A DNA stretch of 64,000 bases from CAVXSP01 sp963764505. GTDB lineage: Bacteria; Acidobacteriota; Vicinamibacteria; Vicinamibacterales; SCN-69-37. The notes beneath the pieces were generated by a model, which saw only the letters and a list, made by a program, of their open reading frames with translations, did no database searches and was not told the DNA's origin. Shown in pieces: positions 1-9,033 of the stretch (positions are counted from its first letter, which is position 1; each line of letters opens with the position of its first letter). The stretch lies in contig CAVXSP010000001.1 of NCBI GenBank assembly GCA_963764505.1, forward strand, positions 806,001 to 870,000. Direction: 5' to 3'. The position numbers were made by a program, and so were the translations under genes.

Positions 1-7
1 CGGCGGG

Positions 8-1291
8 CTATGGCCGCTCGGGACCGAGCCGCGGCGCGAACGCCTGGGACTGCGACCCGACGTGGTCGGGCAGGATGAGAATCGCGCCCTCGCCCGTGCC
101 GTAGGCCTCTTCGCCGTGCTGGCTGATGTCCATGCCCATGCCTTCCTCGTTGTGCGCCGCCCTGAGCGGGACGACGAGCCCGATCAGCTTGAGCAGGACG
201 AACGTCGCCACGCCGCTGTAGGCCACGGTCGCCAGCACGGCGGCCGCCTGGATACCGAGCTGGCGCGGGTTGCCGAAGAGCAGCCCGTCGGTCGCGCCGT
301 TCCAGAGCTTCTGCGCGAACACGCCGGTCAGGAGCGCGCCGACCATCCCGCCGACGCCGTGCGCCGCGACCACGTCGAGCGAGTCGTCGAGCCGTGTGCG
401 CACCCGGAACAGCAGCGCGAAATAGCTGGGGAGCGCGGCGATTGCGCCGAGCAGGACGGCGCTGATCGGACTGATGTAGCCCGCTGCCGGAGTGACCGCC
501 ACGAGACCCACGACGATCGCCGTCGCGCCTCCGACGGCGGTCGCCTTGCCGTTGCGCACGAGATCGAGCAGCGTCCAGACGACCAGCGTCGCGGACGGCG
601 CCAGCATCGTGGTCGCGAAGGCCAGGGCGGCCGAGGCGTTCGCCGCCAGCGCCGACCCGGCGTTGAATCCGAACCACCCGAACCACAGCAGGCCGGCGCC
701 GAGCAGCGTGAAGGGGACGTTGTGCGGAATCATCGCCTGGCGCGCGAAGTCCTTGCGCGGGCCGATCACCATCGCCGCGACCAGCGCCGCCATCCCCGCA
801 TTGACGTGCACGACCGTGCCGCCGGCGAAGTCCAGGGCGCCGAGCGACCCGAGGAAGCCGCCGCCCCAGACCCAGTGGGCGACCGGGCTGTAGACGACGA
901 TGGACCAGGCAACCAGGAACACGACGTATGCGCCGAACCGCATCCGTTCGACGATCGCCCCGGAGATCAGGGCGGCCGTGATGATGGCGAACGTGCCCTG
1001 GAAGCAGAAGAACAGCACGTGCGGGATCGTGCCCTTGGGCTCCAGCCCGACGCCTCGCAGGAACAGATGCTGCAGCCCGCCGACGTATCCGCCGCCGTCG
1101 GCGAACGCCAGTGTATAGCCGACGATCGTCCACGCCAGGCCCACGGCGCCGAGCGCCGCGAAGCTCATCATCATCGTGTTCAGGGCGTTCTTGGATCGCA
1201 CGAGACCGCCGTAGAAGAAACCCAGCGCCGGCGTCATCAACAGGACGAGGGCGGTGGAGATCAGCATCCATGCGGTATCGGCAGCGTTCAT
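8..1291 (-). CDS. amt: ammonium transporter (Amt family)
   Basis: Inner-membrane channel that takes up ammonium/ammonia. The 427-residue protein is almost wholly hydrophobic with about 11 membrane segments, the usual size for Amt. The paired pore histidines are visible: H162 in VHVNAG and H311 in AAHGVGGMVGALLTG; the FFYGGLVRSKN motif near residue 25 is also family-typical. I chose the ATG at 1291 because CAGGAG lies about 9 nt upstream and MNAADTAWM is a normal Amt N-terminus; the frame stays open to 1339 but that extension has no family character. No glnK/P-II gene is seen on the visible side; the other side is the window edge. The last codons fall at the edge but the stop is present. Confidence 0.95.
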   Translation of the reverse strand: MNAADTAWMLISTALVLLMTPALGFFYGGLVRSKNALNTMMMSFAALGAVGLAWTIVGYTLAFADGGGYVGGLQHLFLRGVGLEPKGTIPHVLFFCFQGTFAIITAALISGAIVERMRFGAYVVFLVAWSIVVYSPVAHWVWGGGFLGSLGALDFAGGTVVHVNAGMAALVAAMVIGPRKDFARQAMIPHNVPFTLLGAGLLWFGWFGFNAGSALAANASAALAFATTMLAPSATLVVWTLLDLVRNGKATAVGGATAIVVGLVAVTPAAGYISPISAVLLGAIAALPSYFALLFRVRTRLDDSLDVVAAHGVGGMVGALLTGVFAQKLWNGATDGLLFGNPRQLGIQAAAVLATVAYSGVATFVLLKLIGLVVPLRAAHNEEGMGMDISQHGEEAYGTGEGAILILPDHVGSQSQAFAPRLGPERP

Positions 1292-1390
1292 GAGGTGGGC
1301 TCCTGGGGCCTCGAGGCGCGCACAGTCTACACACTCCACGCGCGCCGATCGAGCGCGTTCTTCACGGCGCCCGATCTCGGAATCCCGCTG

Positions 1391-2215
1391 TCAGCGTTGG
1401 AGCTCGGAGAATCGTCCGTCGATGGTGCCGGAGGGCACGGCCTCGCGCAGTTGGCTGAAGGTGCCCGACGCGGCGATCTCGCCGGCCGCGCGGAGAAACC
1501 CCGCCCAGGCCGTGCGCGCGAGCGCGCCGCCGGTGCTGATGCGCCGCACGCCGATGGCCGCGAGGTCCGCCACCGTGGTGAAGTCGCTGCCCACCAGGAC
1601 GTTCACCGCCCTCGGTGCGACGGCGCGGACGATCGCGTCGATCTCCGGGGCCGACTGCACGCCCGGCGCGTACAGACAGTCTGCGCCCGCTTCGGCGTAG
1701 GCTGTGAGGCGGCGGATGGTCTCGGCCAGGTCCGGCCGGCCGGCGATGAACCCCTCGGAGCGCGCCGTCAGGACGAGGCCGCCGCCGTCCTGATCCAGCG
1801 CCTCCCGCGCCGCGCGGATCCGATCGACCGCGAGCGCCGGATCGAACAGCGGCGTCGCCGGATCCCCGGTCGCGTCCTCGATCGAGAGCCCCGCGATGCC
1901 CGTCGCGGCGGCGGCCGTGCAGTTCGCCGCCACCCTGTCTGGATCGCGCGCGAACCCGCGCTCGAAATCGGCGCTCACCGGCACCGGGACGCCGCTGGCG
2001 AGGGCGCGGAAGTGTTCGAGCATCTCGTCGCGCGACACGCCGTGGTCGCGCCGTCCCAGCGACCACGCAAAGCCGGAGCTCGTGGTGGCCAGCGCCTGGA
2101 ATCCGAGCTGGACCAGCACGCGCGCGCTGCCGAGATCCCAGGGATTCGGGACGACGAAGCAGCCGGACTCGTGGAGGCGGCGGAACGCGCGGATACGGTC
2201 CAGGCGCGGATCCAT
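1391..2215 (-). CDS. isocitrate lyase/PEP mutase family protein (C-C bond lyase, substrate unknown)
   Basis: Soluble 274-residue TIM-barrel protein of the ICL/PEP-mutase superfamily. Visible family signatures are the N-terminal VVPNPWDLGSARV segment, the metal-site region VSADFERGF (about residues 90-98) and LSIEDATG (about 125-132), followed by the LTARSEGF strand. It lacks the KKCGH loop of true isocitrate lyases, so it belongs with the oxaloacetate decarboxylase-like or 2-methylisocitrate lyase-like members; I cannot assign the substrate. It begins 10 bp after sdhB on the same strand and is probably the last gene of the succinate dehydrogenase transcript, which fits a role in C3/C4 acid metabolism (inference). 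Confidence 0.85.
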   Translation of the reverse strand: MDPRLDRIRAFRRLHESGCFVVPNPWDLGSARVLVQLGFQALATTSSGFAWSLGRRDHGVSRDEMLEHFRALASGVPVPVSADFERGFARDPDRVAANCTAAAATGIAGLSIEDATGDPATPLFDPALAVDRIRAAREALDQDGGGLVLTARSEGFIAGRPDLAETIRRLTAYAEAGADCLYAPGVQSAPEIDAIVRAVAPRAVNVLVGSDFTTVADLAAIGVRRISTGGALARTAWAGFLRAAGEIAASGTFSQLREAVPSGTIDGRFSELQR

Positions 2216-2225
2216 GCGGTCGCGC

Positions 2226-2972
2226 TCAGCGCTTGCCGCTGATCACGCGTAGCAGCTTCCTGACCGGATCGTAGAACCGGTCGACGACGCGCTCCTTGAG
2301 CGGGATGATCGCATTGTCGGTGATGGTGATCGACTCCGGGCAGACCTTCGTGCAGCATTTGGTGATGTTGCAGTAGCCGATGCCGAACCCGTTGCGCAGC
2401 TCGGTCACGCGATCCTCGATGTCGAGCGGATGCATTTCGAGCGCCGCCACGTGGACGAGGAACCGCGGTCCGATGAACTCCGCGTGCTTGTGATGGTCGC
2501 GCAGCACGTGGCAGACGTCCTGGCAGAGGAAGCACTCGATGCACTTCCGGAACTCCTGGACGCGGTCGATGTCGGATTGCGCCATGCGCCACGTGCCGTC
2601 CGGAGCGTCGGGCGGCCGCGGCTTGAACGGCTTGATCCGCTTCTTGACCTCGAAGTTCCAGGAGACGTCGGTGACGAGGTCGCGCAGGTGCGGAAACGCC
2701 CGAATGGGCTCGACCGTGATCGGCTGACCGGCCGGCAGCGAGTTCAGCCGCGTCATGCACATCAGCTTCGGCTTGCCGTTGATCTCGGCCGAGCAGGACC
2801 CGCACTTGCCCGCCTTGCAGTTCCACCGGCAGGCGAGGTCCGGCGCCTGAGCGGCCTGGATGGCGTGGACGGCGTCGAGGACGACCATCCCCTCGCTGAT
2901 GTCGGTCGTGTACTCGACCAGTCCGCCCTCTCCGCTGGCGCCCCTCCAGATGCGAAACGTGGCGGTCGGCAT
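2226..2972 (-). CDS. sdhB: succinate dehydrogenase/fumarate reductase iron-sulfur subunit
   Basis: Electron-transfer subunit of complex II, passing electrons from the flavoprotein to the membrane anchor. The 248-residue protein carries the [2Fe-2S] cysteines in CRWNCKAGKCGSC plus a later C in KLMC, the [4Fe-4S] set CIECFLCQDVC (C-x2-C-x2-C-x3-C) and the third cluster cysteines in CNITKCCTKVC. Length is normal. It follows sdhA by 7 bp and precedes the ICL-like gene by 10 bp, giving an sdhC-sdhA-sdhB order in transcription. Confidence 0.95.
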   Translation of the reverse strand: MPTATFRIWRGASGEGGLVEYTTDISEGMVVLDAVHAIQAAQAPDLACRWNCKAGKCGSCSAEINGKPKLMCMTRLNSLPAGQPITVEPIRAFPHLRDLVTDVSWNFEVKKRIKPFKPRPPDAPDGTWRMAQSDIDRVQEFRKCIECFLCQDVCHVLRDHHKHAEFIGPRFLVHVAALEMHPLDIEDRVTELRNGFGIGYCNITKCCTKVCPESITITDNAIIPLKERVVDRFYDPVRKLLRVISGKR

Positions 2973-2979
2973 GGCGCCT

Positions 2980-4791
2980 CTACTTGTTCTCCTCGATGAC
3001 CTGCTTCAGCTCGGCCGGTATCGGAGGAATCGGCACGCGCGACAGGGTCGCGCGGCCGTCGCGATCCTTCTGCAGCACGATGTTGAACGTGCTGAACTCG
3101 TCGGATTTCGCCGGGTAGTCGTCCCGGAACTGCGCCCCGCGGCTCTCCTTGCGCTCGATCGCCGCCGTCGCGATCGCCTCGGAGACGGTGAGCAGATTGT
3201 GGAGGTCGAGGGCCGTGTGCCAGCCGTTGTTGTACTCGCGGTTGCCGCCGGCGCCGGCGCGGCCGGCGCGATCGCGCAGCACGGCGAGCCGGTCGAGCGC
3301 TTCACGCATTTCGGACTCGCGCCGGACGATCCCGACGAGATCCTGCATCACGGCCTGCAGATCGTGCTGGATCGCGTAGGGGTTCTCCCCGCCGGCGCCG
3401 TGGTCGAACGGCGCCAGCGCGCGGGCGGTGGCCGCCTCGACCTGCCCTTCGTCGATCCGGCCCGCGGCGTGCTCTCTGGCGAACGCGGCCGCGTGCTCGC
3501 CCGCCCGCTTGCCGAACACGAGCAGATCCGAGAGCGAGTTGCCCCCGAGCCGGTTCGCACCATGGAGGCCGGCCGCCGCTTCGCCCGCGGCGAACAGTCC
3601 CGGCAACGTCGACATCTGCGTGTCGCCGTCCACCCGTATCCCGCCCATCGTGTAGTGCGTCGTCGGCCCGATCTCCATGGGCTGTTCCGTGATGTCGAGA
3701 TCGGCGAGCTGCTTGAACTGGTGATACATGCTCGGCAGCTTGCGCTTGATGTGCTCGGCCGAATCCGGGAGGTGCTTCTTGATCCAGGCGATGTCGAGAT
3801 AGACGCCACCGTGCGTGCTGCCTCGGCCGGCCTTGACCTCGCGGTTGATGCAACGCGCCACGTGGTCGCGCGTCAGCAGCTCGGGCGGCCGGCGCGCGGA
3901 CTTGTCGCCCTGCGTGTAGCGCCAGCCTTCGTCTTCGTTGTCCGCCGTCTGCTTCCGGTAGTTCTCGGGAATGTCGTCGAACATGAACCGGCGGCCCTCC
4001 TTGTTCAGCAGGATGCCGCCCTCGCCGCGGACCGCCTCGGTCACCAGGATGCCGCGCACGCTCGGCGGCCAGATCATCCCGGTCGGATGGAACTGGACGA
4101 ACTCCATGTCCTGCAGGGCGGCACCCGCCTCGTACGCGAGCGCGTAGCCGTCCCCGGTGTACTCCCAGCTGTTGCTGGTGATGCGGAAGGCCCGCCCGAG
4201 GCCGCCGGTCGCAATCACGACCGCCTTCGCCCGGAACACGCTGAAGCGCCCCCGCTCCCGATCGTACCCGACGGCGCCGGCGACCCGCCCGTCGTCGGTG
4301 AGCAGCGCGACGACCGTATGCTCCATGTAGACGTCGAGCCCCCGGTGCACGCCATGATCCTGGAGGGTTCGGATCATCTCCAGCCCGGTCCGGTCGCCCA
4401 CGTGCGCCAGACGCGGGTATCGGTGCCCTCCGAAATTCCGTTGCAGGATGCGGCCGTCACCCGTCCGATCGAAGACCGCGCCCCAGGCCTCGAGCTCGCG
4501 GACGCGATCGGGCGCTTCCCTGGCGTGCAGCTCGGCCATGCGCCAGTTGTTCAGATACTGCCCTCCGCGCATGGTGTCCGCGAAGTGCACGCGCCAGTTG
4601 TCGCGGTCGTCGACGTTGCCGAGCGCGGCGGCCATGCCGCCCTCCGCCATCACCGTGTGCGCCTTGCCGAGCAGCGACTTCGACAGGACGCCGACCTGCA
4701 GGCCCTGCGCCGAGGCCTCGATCGCCGCCCGCAGGCCCGCGCCGCCGGCGCCGATCACGAGCACGTCGCGATCGATGATGGGATGGGTCAT
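2980..4791 (-). CDS. sdhA: succinate dehydrogenase/fumarate reductase flavoprotein subunit
   Basis: Catalytic subunit of complex II oxidising succinate to fumarate with covalently bound FAD. The 603-residue protein opens with the dinucleotide-binding GAGGAGLRAAI (about 14-24); H45 in KAHTVMAEGGM matches the flavinylated histidine position of the family. FHPTGM, THYTMGGI and RLGGNSLSDLLVFGKRAG are the active-site and capping-domain signatures. The ATG at 4791 lacks an obvious Shine-Dalgarno; the 56 bp upstream gap to the membrane-subunit gene is an A-rich, degenerate GAAC-containing stretch. The first residues fit homologues, so I keep this start. Confidence 0.96.
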   Translation of the reverse strand: MTHPIIDRDVLVIGAGGAGLRAAIEASAQGLQVGVLSKSLLGKAHTVMAEGGMAAALGNVDDRDNWRVHFADTMRGGQYLNNWRMAELHAREAPDRVRELEAWGAVFDRTGDGRILQRNFGGHRYPRLAHVGDRTGLEMIRTLQDHGVHRGLDVYMEHTVVALLTDDGRVAGAVGYDRERGRFSVFRAKAVVIATGGLGRAFRITSNSWEYTGDGYALAYEAGAALQDMEFVQFHPTGMIWPPSVRGILVTEAVRGEGGILLNKEGRRFMFDDIPENYRKQTADNEDEGWRYTQGDKSARRPPELLTRDHVARCINREVKAGRGSTHGGVYLDIAWIKKHLPDSAEHIKRKLPSMYHQFKQLADLDITEQPMEIGPTTHYTMGGIRVDGDTQMSTLPGLFAAGEAAAGLHGANRLGGNSLSDLLVFGKRAGEHAAAFAREHAAGRIDEGQVEAATARALAPFDHGAGGENPYAIQHDLQAVMQDLVGIVRRESEMREALDRLAVLRDRAGRAGAGGNREYNNGWHTALDLHNLLTVSEAIATAAIERKESRGAQFRDDYPAKSDEFSTFNIVLQKDRDGRATLSRVPIPPIPAELKQVIEENK

Positions 4792-4847
4792 CGCTGAAAC
4801 TTCAAACTGCGAACAGCAAACGTCGAACTCGGAAGTCGGGCACCGCG

Positions 4848-5678
4848 CTAGAAAATTCGATAGTCATGCCAGATGCCCATCGCGCACAGCCGGATGTAGA
4901 GATCGGTGAACGCCACCCAGCCCAGGCTGATCCAGGCCCACTTCATGTGCCAGCGGTTCAGGCAGCTCACGCACGCGTAGGCGGTCTTGCGCACGGGGCG
5001 GCCGGACATGGCGTCGAGCACGCCGCCGACCAGGTGCCGGAGCGAATGGCAGCCGAACGTCCAGCAGGCGAGGAACACCGCGTTGAGCGTCAGCACGAGC
5101 GTGCCGATGCCGATCCCGAACTGCCTCGGCGCGCCGGCGACGAGCACGGCGGAGCCGTCGGTCGGGAACCACATCGCCTGCCACGCGTCATACGACAGGA
5201 TGACGATGAAGACGACGCCGAGATACATGAAGTACCGGTGGATGTTCTGAAGCACCAGGGGAAACCGGCGCTCGCCCAGATACGAGTTGCGCGGCTCGCC
5301 GACGGCGCAGCTGGGCGGGTCGGCCCAGAAGGCCTTGTAGTAGGCGCCCCGGTAGTAGTAGCAGGTCAGCCGGAATCCCCCGGGCGCCCACAACACCAGC
5401 GCGGCCGCCGAGTAGCGAACGAAGGGCGGCCACCAGGCCGGCTGCGCCGGTCCCCCGAACCACGAGTGAGCCGACGGGCCGAACAGCAGCGGCGAGTACA
5501 TCGGCGATAGGTAGGGGCCGTACTCGAAATTGGCGTTGCCGTAGCCCGCCCATGTGGCGTAGACGATGAACGCGGCGAGGCCGAGGAACGTGACGGCCGG
5601 CTGCGCCCACCAGAGGTCCCGGCGCGATGTCTCACCGAAGTGCCGGACGGGAAGAAATGTGACGCGTGGGTCGGCCAA
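4848..5678 (-). CDS. sdhC: succinate dehydrogenase membrane (cytochrome b-like) subunit
   Basis: Single large membrane anchor of a non-canonical complex II, the type seen in Acidobacteriota, Bacteroidota and some Actinobacteria rather than the SdhC/SdhD pair. The protein has five to six hydrophobic segments, an RRDLWWAQP start of the family core, the conserved CYYYRGAYYKAFWADPP block and histidines that could bind haem (HRYFMY, HSLRHL, RWHMKW). I place the start at a TTG (5678) with GCGGAG upstream, which puts 18-19 residues before the conserved core. An ATG at 5762 in the same frame would add 28 residues with no family resemblance and no ribosome site. First gene of the sdh operon. Confidence 0.85.
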   Translation of the reverse strand: MADPRVTFLPVRHFGETSRRDLWWAQPAVTFLGLAAFIVYATWAGYGNANFEYGPYLSPMYSPLLFGPSAHSWFGGPAQPAWWPPFVRYSAAALVLWAPGGFRLTCYYYRGAYYKAFWADPPSCAVGEPRNSYLGERRFPLVLQNIHRYFMYLGVVFIVILSYDAWQAMWFPTDGSAVLVAGAPRQFGIGIGTLVLTLNAVFLACWTFGCHSLRHLVGGVLDAMSGRPVRKTAYACVSCLNRWHMKWAWISLGWVAFTDLYIRLCAMGIWHDYRIF

Positions 5679-5863
5679 GGAAACTCCGCGCTGAGCACGA
5701 GCGAAGGTGATCACACGATATCTGACATCCTCGGCGTCAGGCAATGGGCCAGCTTTTCGCATGGCACCGATATCCGGATGAGATGATGGGCGCGCGACTC
5801 GCGCCGGTTTTCCGATAGACTGAGGATGCCGCCCTGCGCCGGCGGCGAGCCCGGAAGGACGCC

Positions 5864-6187
5864 ATGGCCTACACGTACCACGAGCTCAAGGGCAAGACGA
5901 TCGTGGAGCTGCGCGATATCGCGAAGGACGTCGCGCATGACGCCGTGCAGGGATATTCGCAGATGAACAAAGAGCATCTGCTGCCCGCGCTCTGCCGGGC
6001 GTTCGACATCGAGATGCACGAGCAACACGGCGTCGTCGGCATCGACAAGCCGGGGCTCAAGCTCAGGATCAAGATGCTGAAGAAGGAGCGCGACGCTGCC
6101 CTCGAGTCGCGCGATCACGGCCGGCTCAAGAGCATCCGCCGCCAGATCCACCGGATCAATCGCGATATCCGGCGGCATATGGCGTGA
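5864..6187 (+). CDS. small Rho N-terminal/SAP-like domain protein
   Basis: A 107-residue basic protein. Residues about 5-55 (ELKGKTIVELRDIAKDV, MNKEHLLPALCRAFDI) resemble the Rho transcription-termination factor N-terminal helix-extension-helix fold, which binds nucleic acid. The C-terminal half is a charged helix rich in Lys/Arg (IKMLKKERDAALESRDHGRLKSI is spread over about 67-90), probably coiled. No enzymatic motif is present. The ATG at 5864 follows GGAAGGACGCC. It is a stand-alone gene between the divergent sdh operon and a membrane-protein gene; function unknown, nucleic-acid binding inferred. Confidence 0.75.
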   Translation: MAYTYHELKGKTIVELRDIAKDVAHDAVQGYSQMNKEHLLPALCRAFDIEMHEQHGVVGIDKPGLKLRIKMLKKERDAALESRDHGRLKSIRRQIHRINRDIRRHMA

Positions 6188-6222
6188 ACGGGCGCCGCCC
6201 GGCTTCGGCCCGGTGGACGGAG

Positions 6223-6262
6223 TTTTCCACATGTCGAGACCCGTCCCCCTGAGTGTGGAAAA
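6223..6262. repeat. REP-like palindromic element, copy 1
   Basis: An inverted repeat with arms TTTTCCACA (6223-6231) and TGTGGAAAA (6254-6262) around a loop holding GAGACCCGTCCCCCT. A second copy with identical arms and almost the same loop lies at 35900-35938. Such elements resemble the REP sequences mobilised by Y1/RAYT transposases; no transposase is present in the window. This copy is intergenic, just upstream of the start at 6271. Confidence 0.75.
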
Positions 6263-6270
6263 GTAGCGCC

Positions 6271-7017
6271 ATGGGGTTGCTCCCTCCGTCGTACGAGCTG
6301 CGTCACGGACACGCGATTCGCGTCGAGCGCGCTGATGACCGCCGGCTCCGGCTGAAGAACAAGGTCGGCTATCGTCTCGCCCACTGGCCGATCTGGATCT
6401 GGGTGTTCTTCGTCTTTCCCGGACCGGTCACGGCCGACCTGTTCGCCCGTGGGGCGGATCGCCGCATCTGGCTGTGGCTCGCGATCGTCATCGCGGGGAC
6501 CGGCCTGGCCGGCCTGTTCGGGCGCCTGCCCGGCGTCGAGCCCGCGCCCTACATCGTGCGGTTCTCGGAGGATCGGCCGAACCCGCTCTATCGGCGGATC
6601 TGCTACACGTTCGCCTGGAGCGACACCGTTGTCTTTGCGGTGCTCAACCTGGTCGCGTGCGCGGACGCAATCGTGCACGGCGTCTGGCGAATCCGCGCGA
6701 TCTACGCGGCCTGGTACTTTCCCTTCGCGCTGCTGATGCTCGCGCTCGGCGCGGCCGGACTCCTGCCGCGCGTCAGGGCGTCCACCAGGGGCGAAGGCTC
6801 CGAGCGCCGCTACTTCTACGGGTCGGTGTGGGCCGTCTGCATCGCGCAGCCGGTGCTCTGGATGCTCTGGAAGGTCCTGCCGCACTCGCGCGCCGCCGAC
6901 ACCGTGAAGCTCGCGGTGTTCGTGTCGATCCTGGCCTACGTCGGACAGCTGGCACGGCGCGGACTGCTGCCGCGGACGCGGCCGATCCTGCCCGGGGAGG
7001 TGGCCGTCTCCGACTGA
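6271..7017 (+). CDS. multi-pass membrane protein of unknown function
   Basis: A 248-residue protein with about six hydrophobic segments (around WPIWIWVFFVFPG, IWLWLAIVIAGTGLAGLF, TVVFAVLNLVACADAIV, AWYFPFALLMLALG, YGSVWAVCIAQPVLWML, KLAVFVSILAYVG). The N-terminus (ELRHGHAIRVERADDRRLRL) is cytoplasmic-looking and charged. I recognise no named family. An in-frame ATG at 6253 would add six residues but lies inside the REP-like palindrome; I chose 6271. It converges with the tyrosine-kinase-like gene, ending 15 bp from it. Confidence 0.7.
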   Translation: MGLLPPSYELRHGHAIRVERADDRRLRLKNKVGYRLAHWPIWIWVFFVFPGPVTADLFARGADRRIWLWLAIVIAGTGLAGLFGRLPGVEPAPYIVRFSEDRPNPLYRRICYTFAWSDTVVFAVLNLVACADAIVHGVWRIRAIYAAWYFPFALLMLALGAAGLLPRVRASTRGEGSERRYFYGSVWAVCIAQPVLWMLWKVLPHSRAADTVKLAVFVSILAYVGQLARRGLLPRTRPILPGEVAVSD

Positions 7018-7031
7018 CCCGCCGCGCCCCC

Positions 7032-8859
7032 TCAGGCGCGCGCGGCCGTCGCGTCGGCGGCGCCGGCGTGGTATTCCGCGGCGTCCTGCCCCCCGTAGTA
7101 GCGCGAATAGTGGTACTTGTTCCGCTCGACCTTGACGCGGTTGAGCACGCCGCCGATGGCGCGAGGCTGGCTCGCCATGAGCCGCCGGACCGCCGCCTCC
7201 GCCACGCTTCGCCGGGTCATCTCGGCCCCGTGCACGAGCGTCACGCTGTCGACCAGCGGCGCGAGCACCGCCGCGTCGTCAAACGACAGCACCGGCGGCG
7301 TGTCGATCACGATCCAGTCGAACGGCCCCTGCTTGAGACTGGCGGCAAGCTGCACCATGCGCTTCGAGGCGAGCAGCTCCCCGGGATCGGCCAGCACCCG
7401 GCCGGCGCTGATCACGCAGAGATTCGGATCACGCGTCCGCTGGATGGCCTCGCGGACGCGCGCCTGGCCGGAGAGGAGCTGCGAGAGGCCGACCGTGTTC
7501 CCGAGCTCCAGGAGCTTGTGAACGCCCGGATCCCGCAGGTCGGCGTCGATCAGCAGGACGCGCGACCCGCCGAACGCGAGCACCATCGCCAGATTGCAGG
7601 CGGTGGTCGTCTTGCCCTCGAGCGGACGCGCGCTCGTGATCGCCACCATGCGCGTCGACTCCCCGCCGGTCGTGAACACGAGCGAGGTGCGGAGCGCCCG
7701 ATAGGCCTCCCCGAAGTCGTGCGGCACCGGACCGGAGAGCAGCGGCTGCCGGTGGCTGCGGACCGCAGGCACCAGGCCGAGAAACGGGAGGTGGAGCTTG
7801 CCCGTGATGTCTTCCGGCGTCTGGATCGTGTCGTCCAGATACTCGAGGCCGAACGCCGCGCCGAACGCGAGCGCGACACCGACGAGCAGCGCGACCAGCA
7901 GATTGCGCCCGGGATCCGGCGCGTACCGGCTGCGCCGGCACCTCCGCCCGTTCGACGATCCCGGCGGTGGCCGACACGCTCGTCTGCAGGATCGTGAGTG
8001 CCTTCCGCTCCATGCGCAGTTCGTCCCGGCTCTGCTCGTTCCGACGGAGCCGTTCCTCGAGCGCTCCCCGGCGCGCGCTGCCGTCGGACGAGCCCTGGGC
8101 GAGGCGCGCGCGATCCGCCGCGATCTCGTGATCGACGGTCGCGATGACCCTTGCGGCGGTCGCCAGCCGGTCGCGCAGCATCGTGCGGCGCTGGTCGAGC
8201 GTCTCTGCGACGAGCTCTTCGGCCACCGCGTTGGCGACGAGCGCCGCCAGGTGCGGCGATCCGGACGTGAACGCGATCGTGAAGCGATCCGTTGCCCGAT
8301 CCGCCGTGACGGTCAGATTCGATCCGATTGCCTCGACGGCCTTCGCCTCGTCGGCCGGGGAGCCCGCGGCCCGATCGGCCGGCCGCGGCCGCGGCCGCGA
8401 CGCGAGGATCGATCGGAGCGGGCGGGCGACGCGCCCCGCGGTCGCGACGAGATTGCCGTCGATGCCCTGCGGCCCCGCTGGATTCAGCAGCTCCGGATCG
8501 TCGGCGAGCCCGAGCCGCCGGACGACCTGGCGCCCGAGTTCGCGGCTTTGCGCAAGCTGAATCTCCTTCTGCGCGAACCTGTCGGCCGCAGAGCTGAGCG
8601 GCATCCCGCGACGGGTAGGCACCGCTGGCTTGAATGGCTCGCGCTCGATGCGCAAGACCGCCCGTCCCAGGTATCTCGGACTCGTCGTGTAGGTCTGCAG
8701 GAGGCCCAGGACCAGGGCAATCAGGATCAGCGCCACGGCTGTCGTGCGGTAGCGGGAGAGCGCGTGCAGCCCCGCCGGCCGGCTCGCGCGGGCCGGTGCC
8801 GGCTCTCCCGCGGCGGGCCCTTCAACCGAAACTGACTCTGATGCGTTCGAGTCGGTCAT
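7032..8859 (-). CDS. Wzc-like polysaccharide co-polymerase/tyrosine autokinase (frame change at 7923-7927)
   Basis: About 608 residues when the frame change is removed. Residues about 35-130 form a Wzz-type chain-length determinant domain with a membrane segment (YRTTAVALILIALVLGLL) and a long coiled-coil-like middle; a second membrane segment follows near residue 315-340. The C-terminal bacterial tyrosine-kinase domain has Walker A PLEGKTTT, Walker A' LLIDADLRD and Walker B FDWIVIDTPP, and ends with a tyrosine cluster (NKYHYSRYYGGQDAAEYH) typical of autophosphorylation sites. It would control export or length of an exopolysaccharide. The two frames join exactly at a GTAC tetramer read as GTACC (plus strand), an extra base; removing it restores AQPYAPDPGRN. 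No glycosyltransferase or export genes are nearby. Confidence 0.85.
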
Positions 8860-9033
8860 GAAGCTGGATGCGGTCCGGTTGCCCGGGAGCCGCGCTCGTT
8901 ACAATTTCGCAACCAAGGCGACGACTTGATCCGCCCCAGCGGACTGGTCATCTGTTCCCGCGCGCTTTTCCGCCGTTTCCGCCCTGGTTCCAGCTCCGGA
9001 GCCGAATTGACGAGTGACTCGCGAGTTCCTAGA

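Noticed and set aside
62..2242. Very long plus-strand open frame (726 codons) opposite amt and the ICL-like gene
   Set aside because: Arg/Asp/Gln-rich shadow of real minus-strand genes in GC-rich DNA; no domain and two well-recognised genes lie opposite.
5679..5762. Longer start for the succinate dehydrogenase membrane subunit (ATG 5762)
   Set aside because: No ribosome site and the extra 28 residues lie outside the family; TTG 5678 has GCGGAG upstream.
6190..6226. Hairpin plus T-run after the Rho-N-like gene as an intrinsic terminator
   Set aside because: The T-run is the arm of the REP-like palindrome and the GC hairpin before it is imperfect; cannot be separated from the repeat.
8879..8905. 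TTGCCC...TACAAT as a promoter before the methyltransferase
   Set aside because: Spacing is only 15 bp and the -35 is weak; not enough to call.
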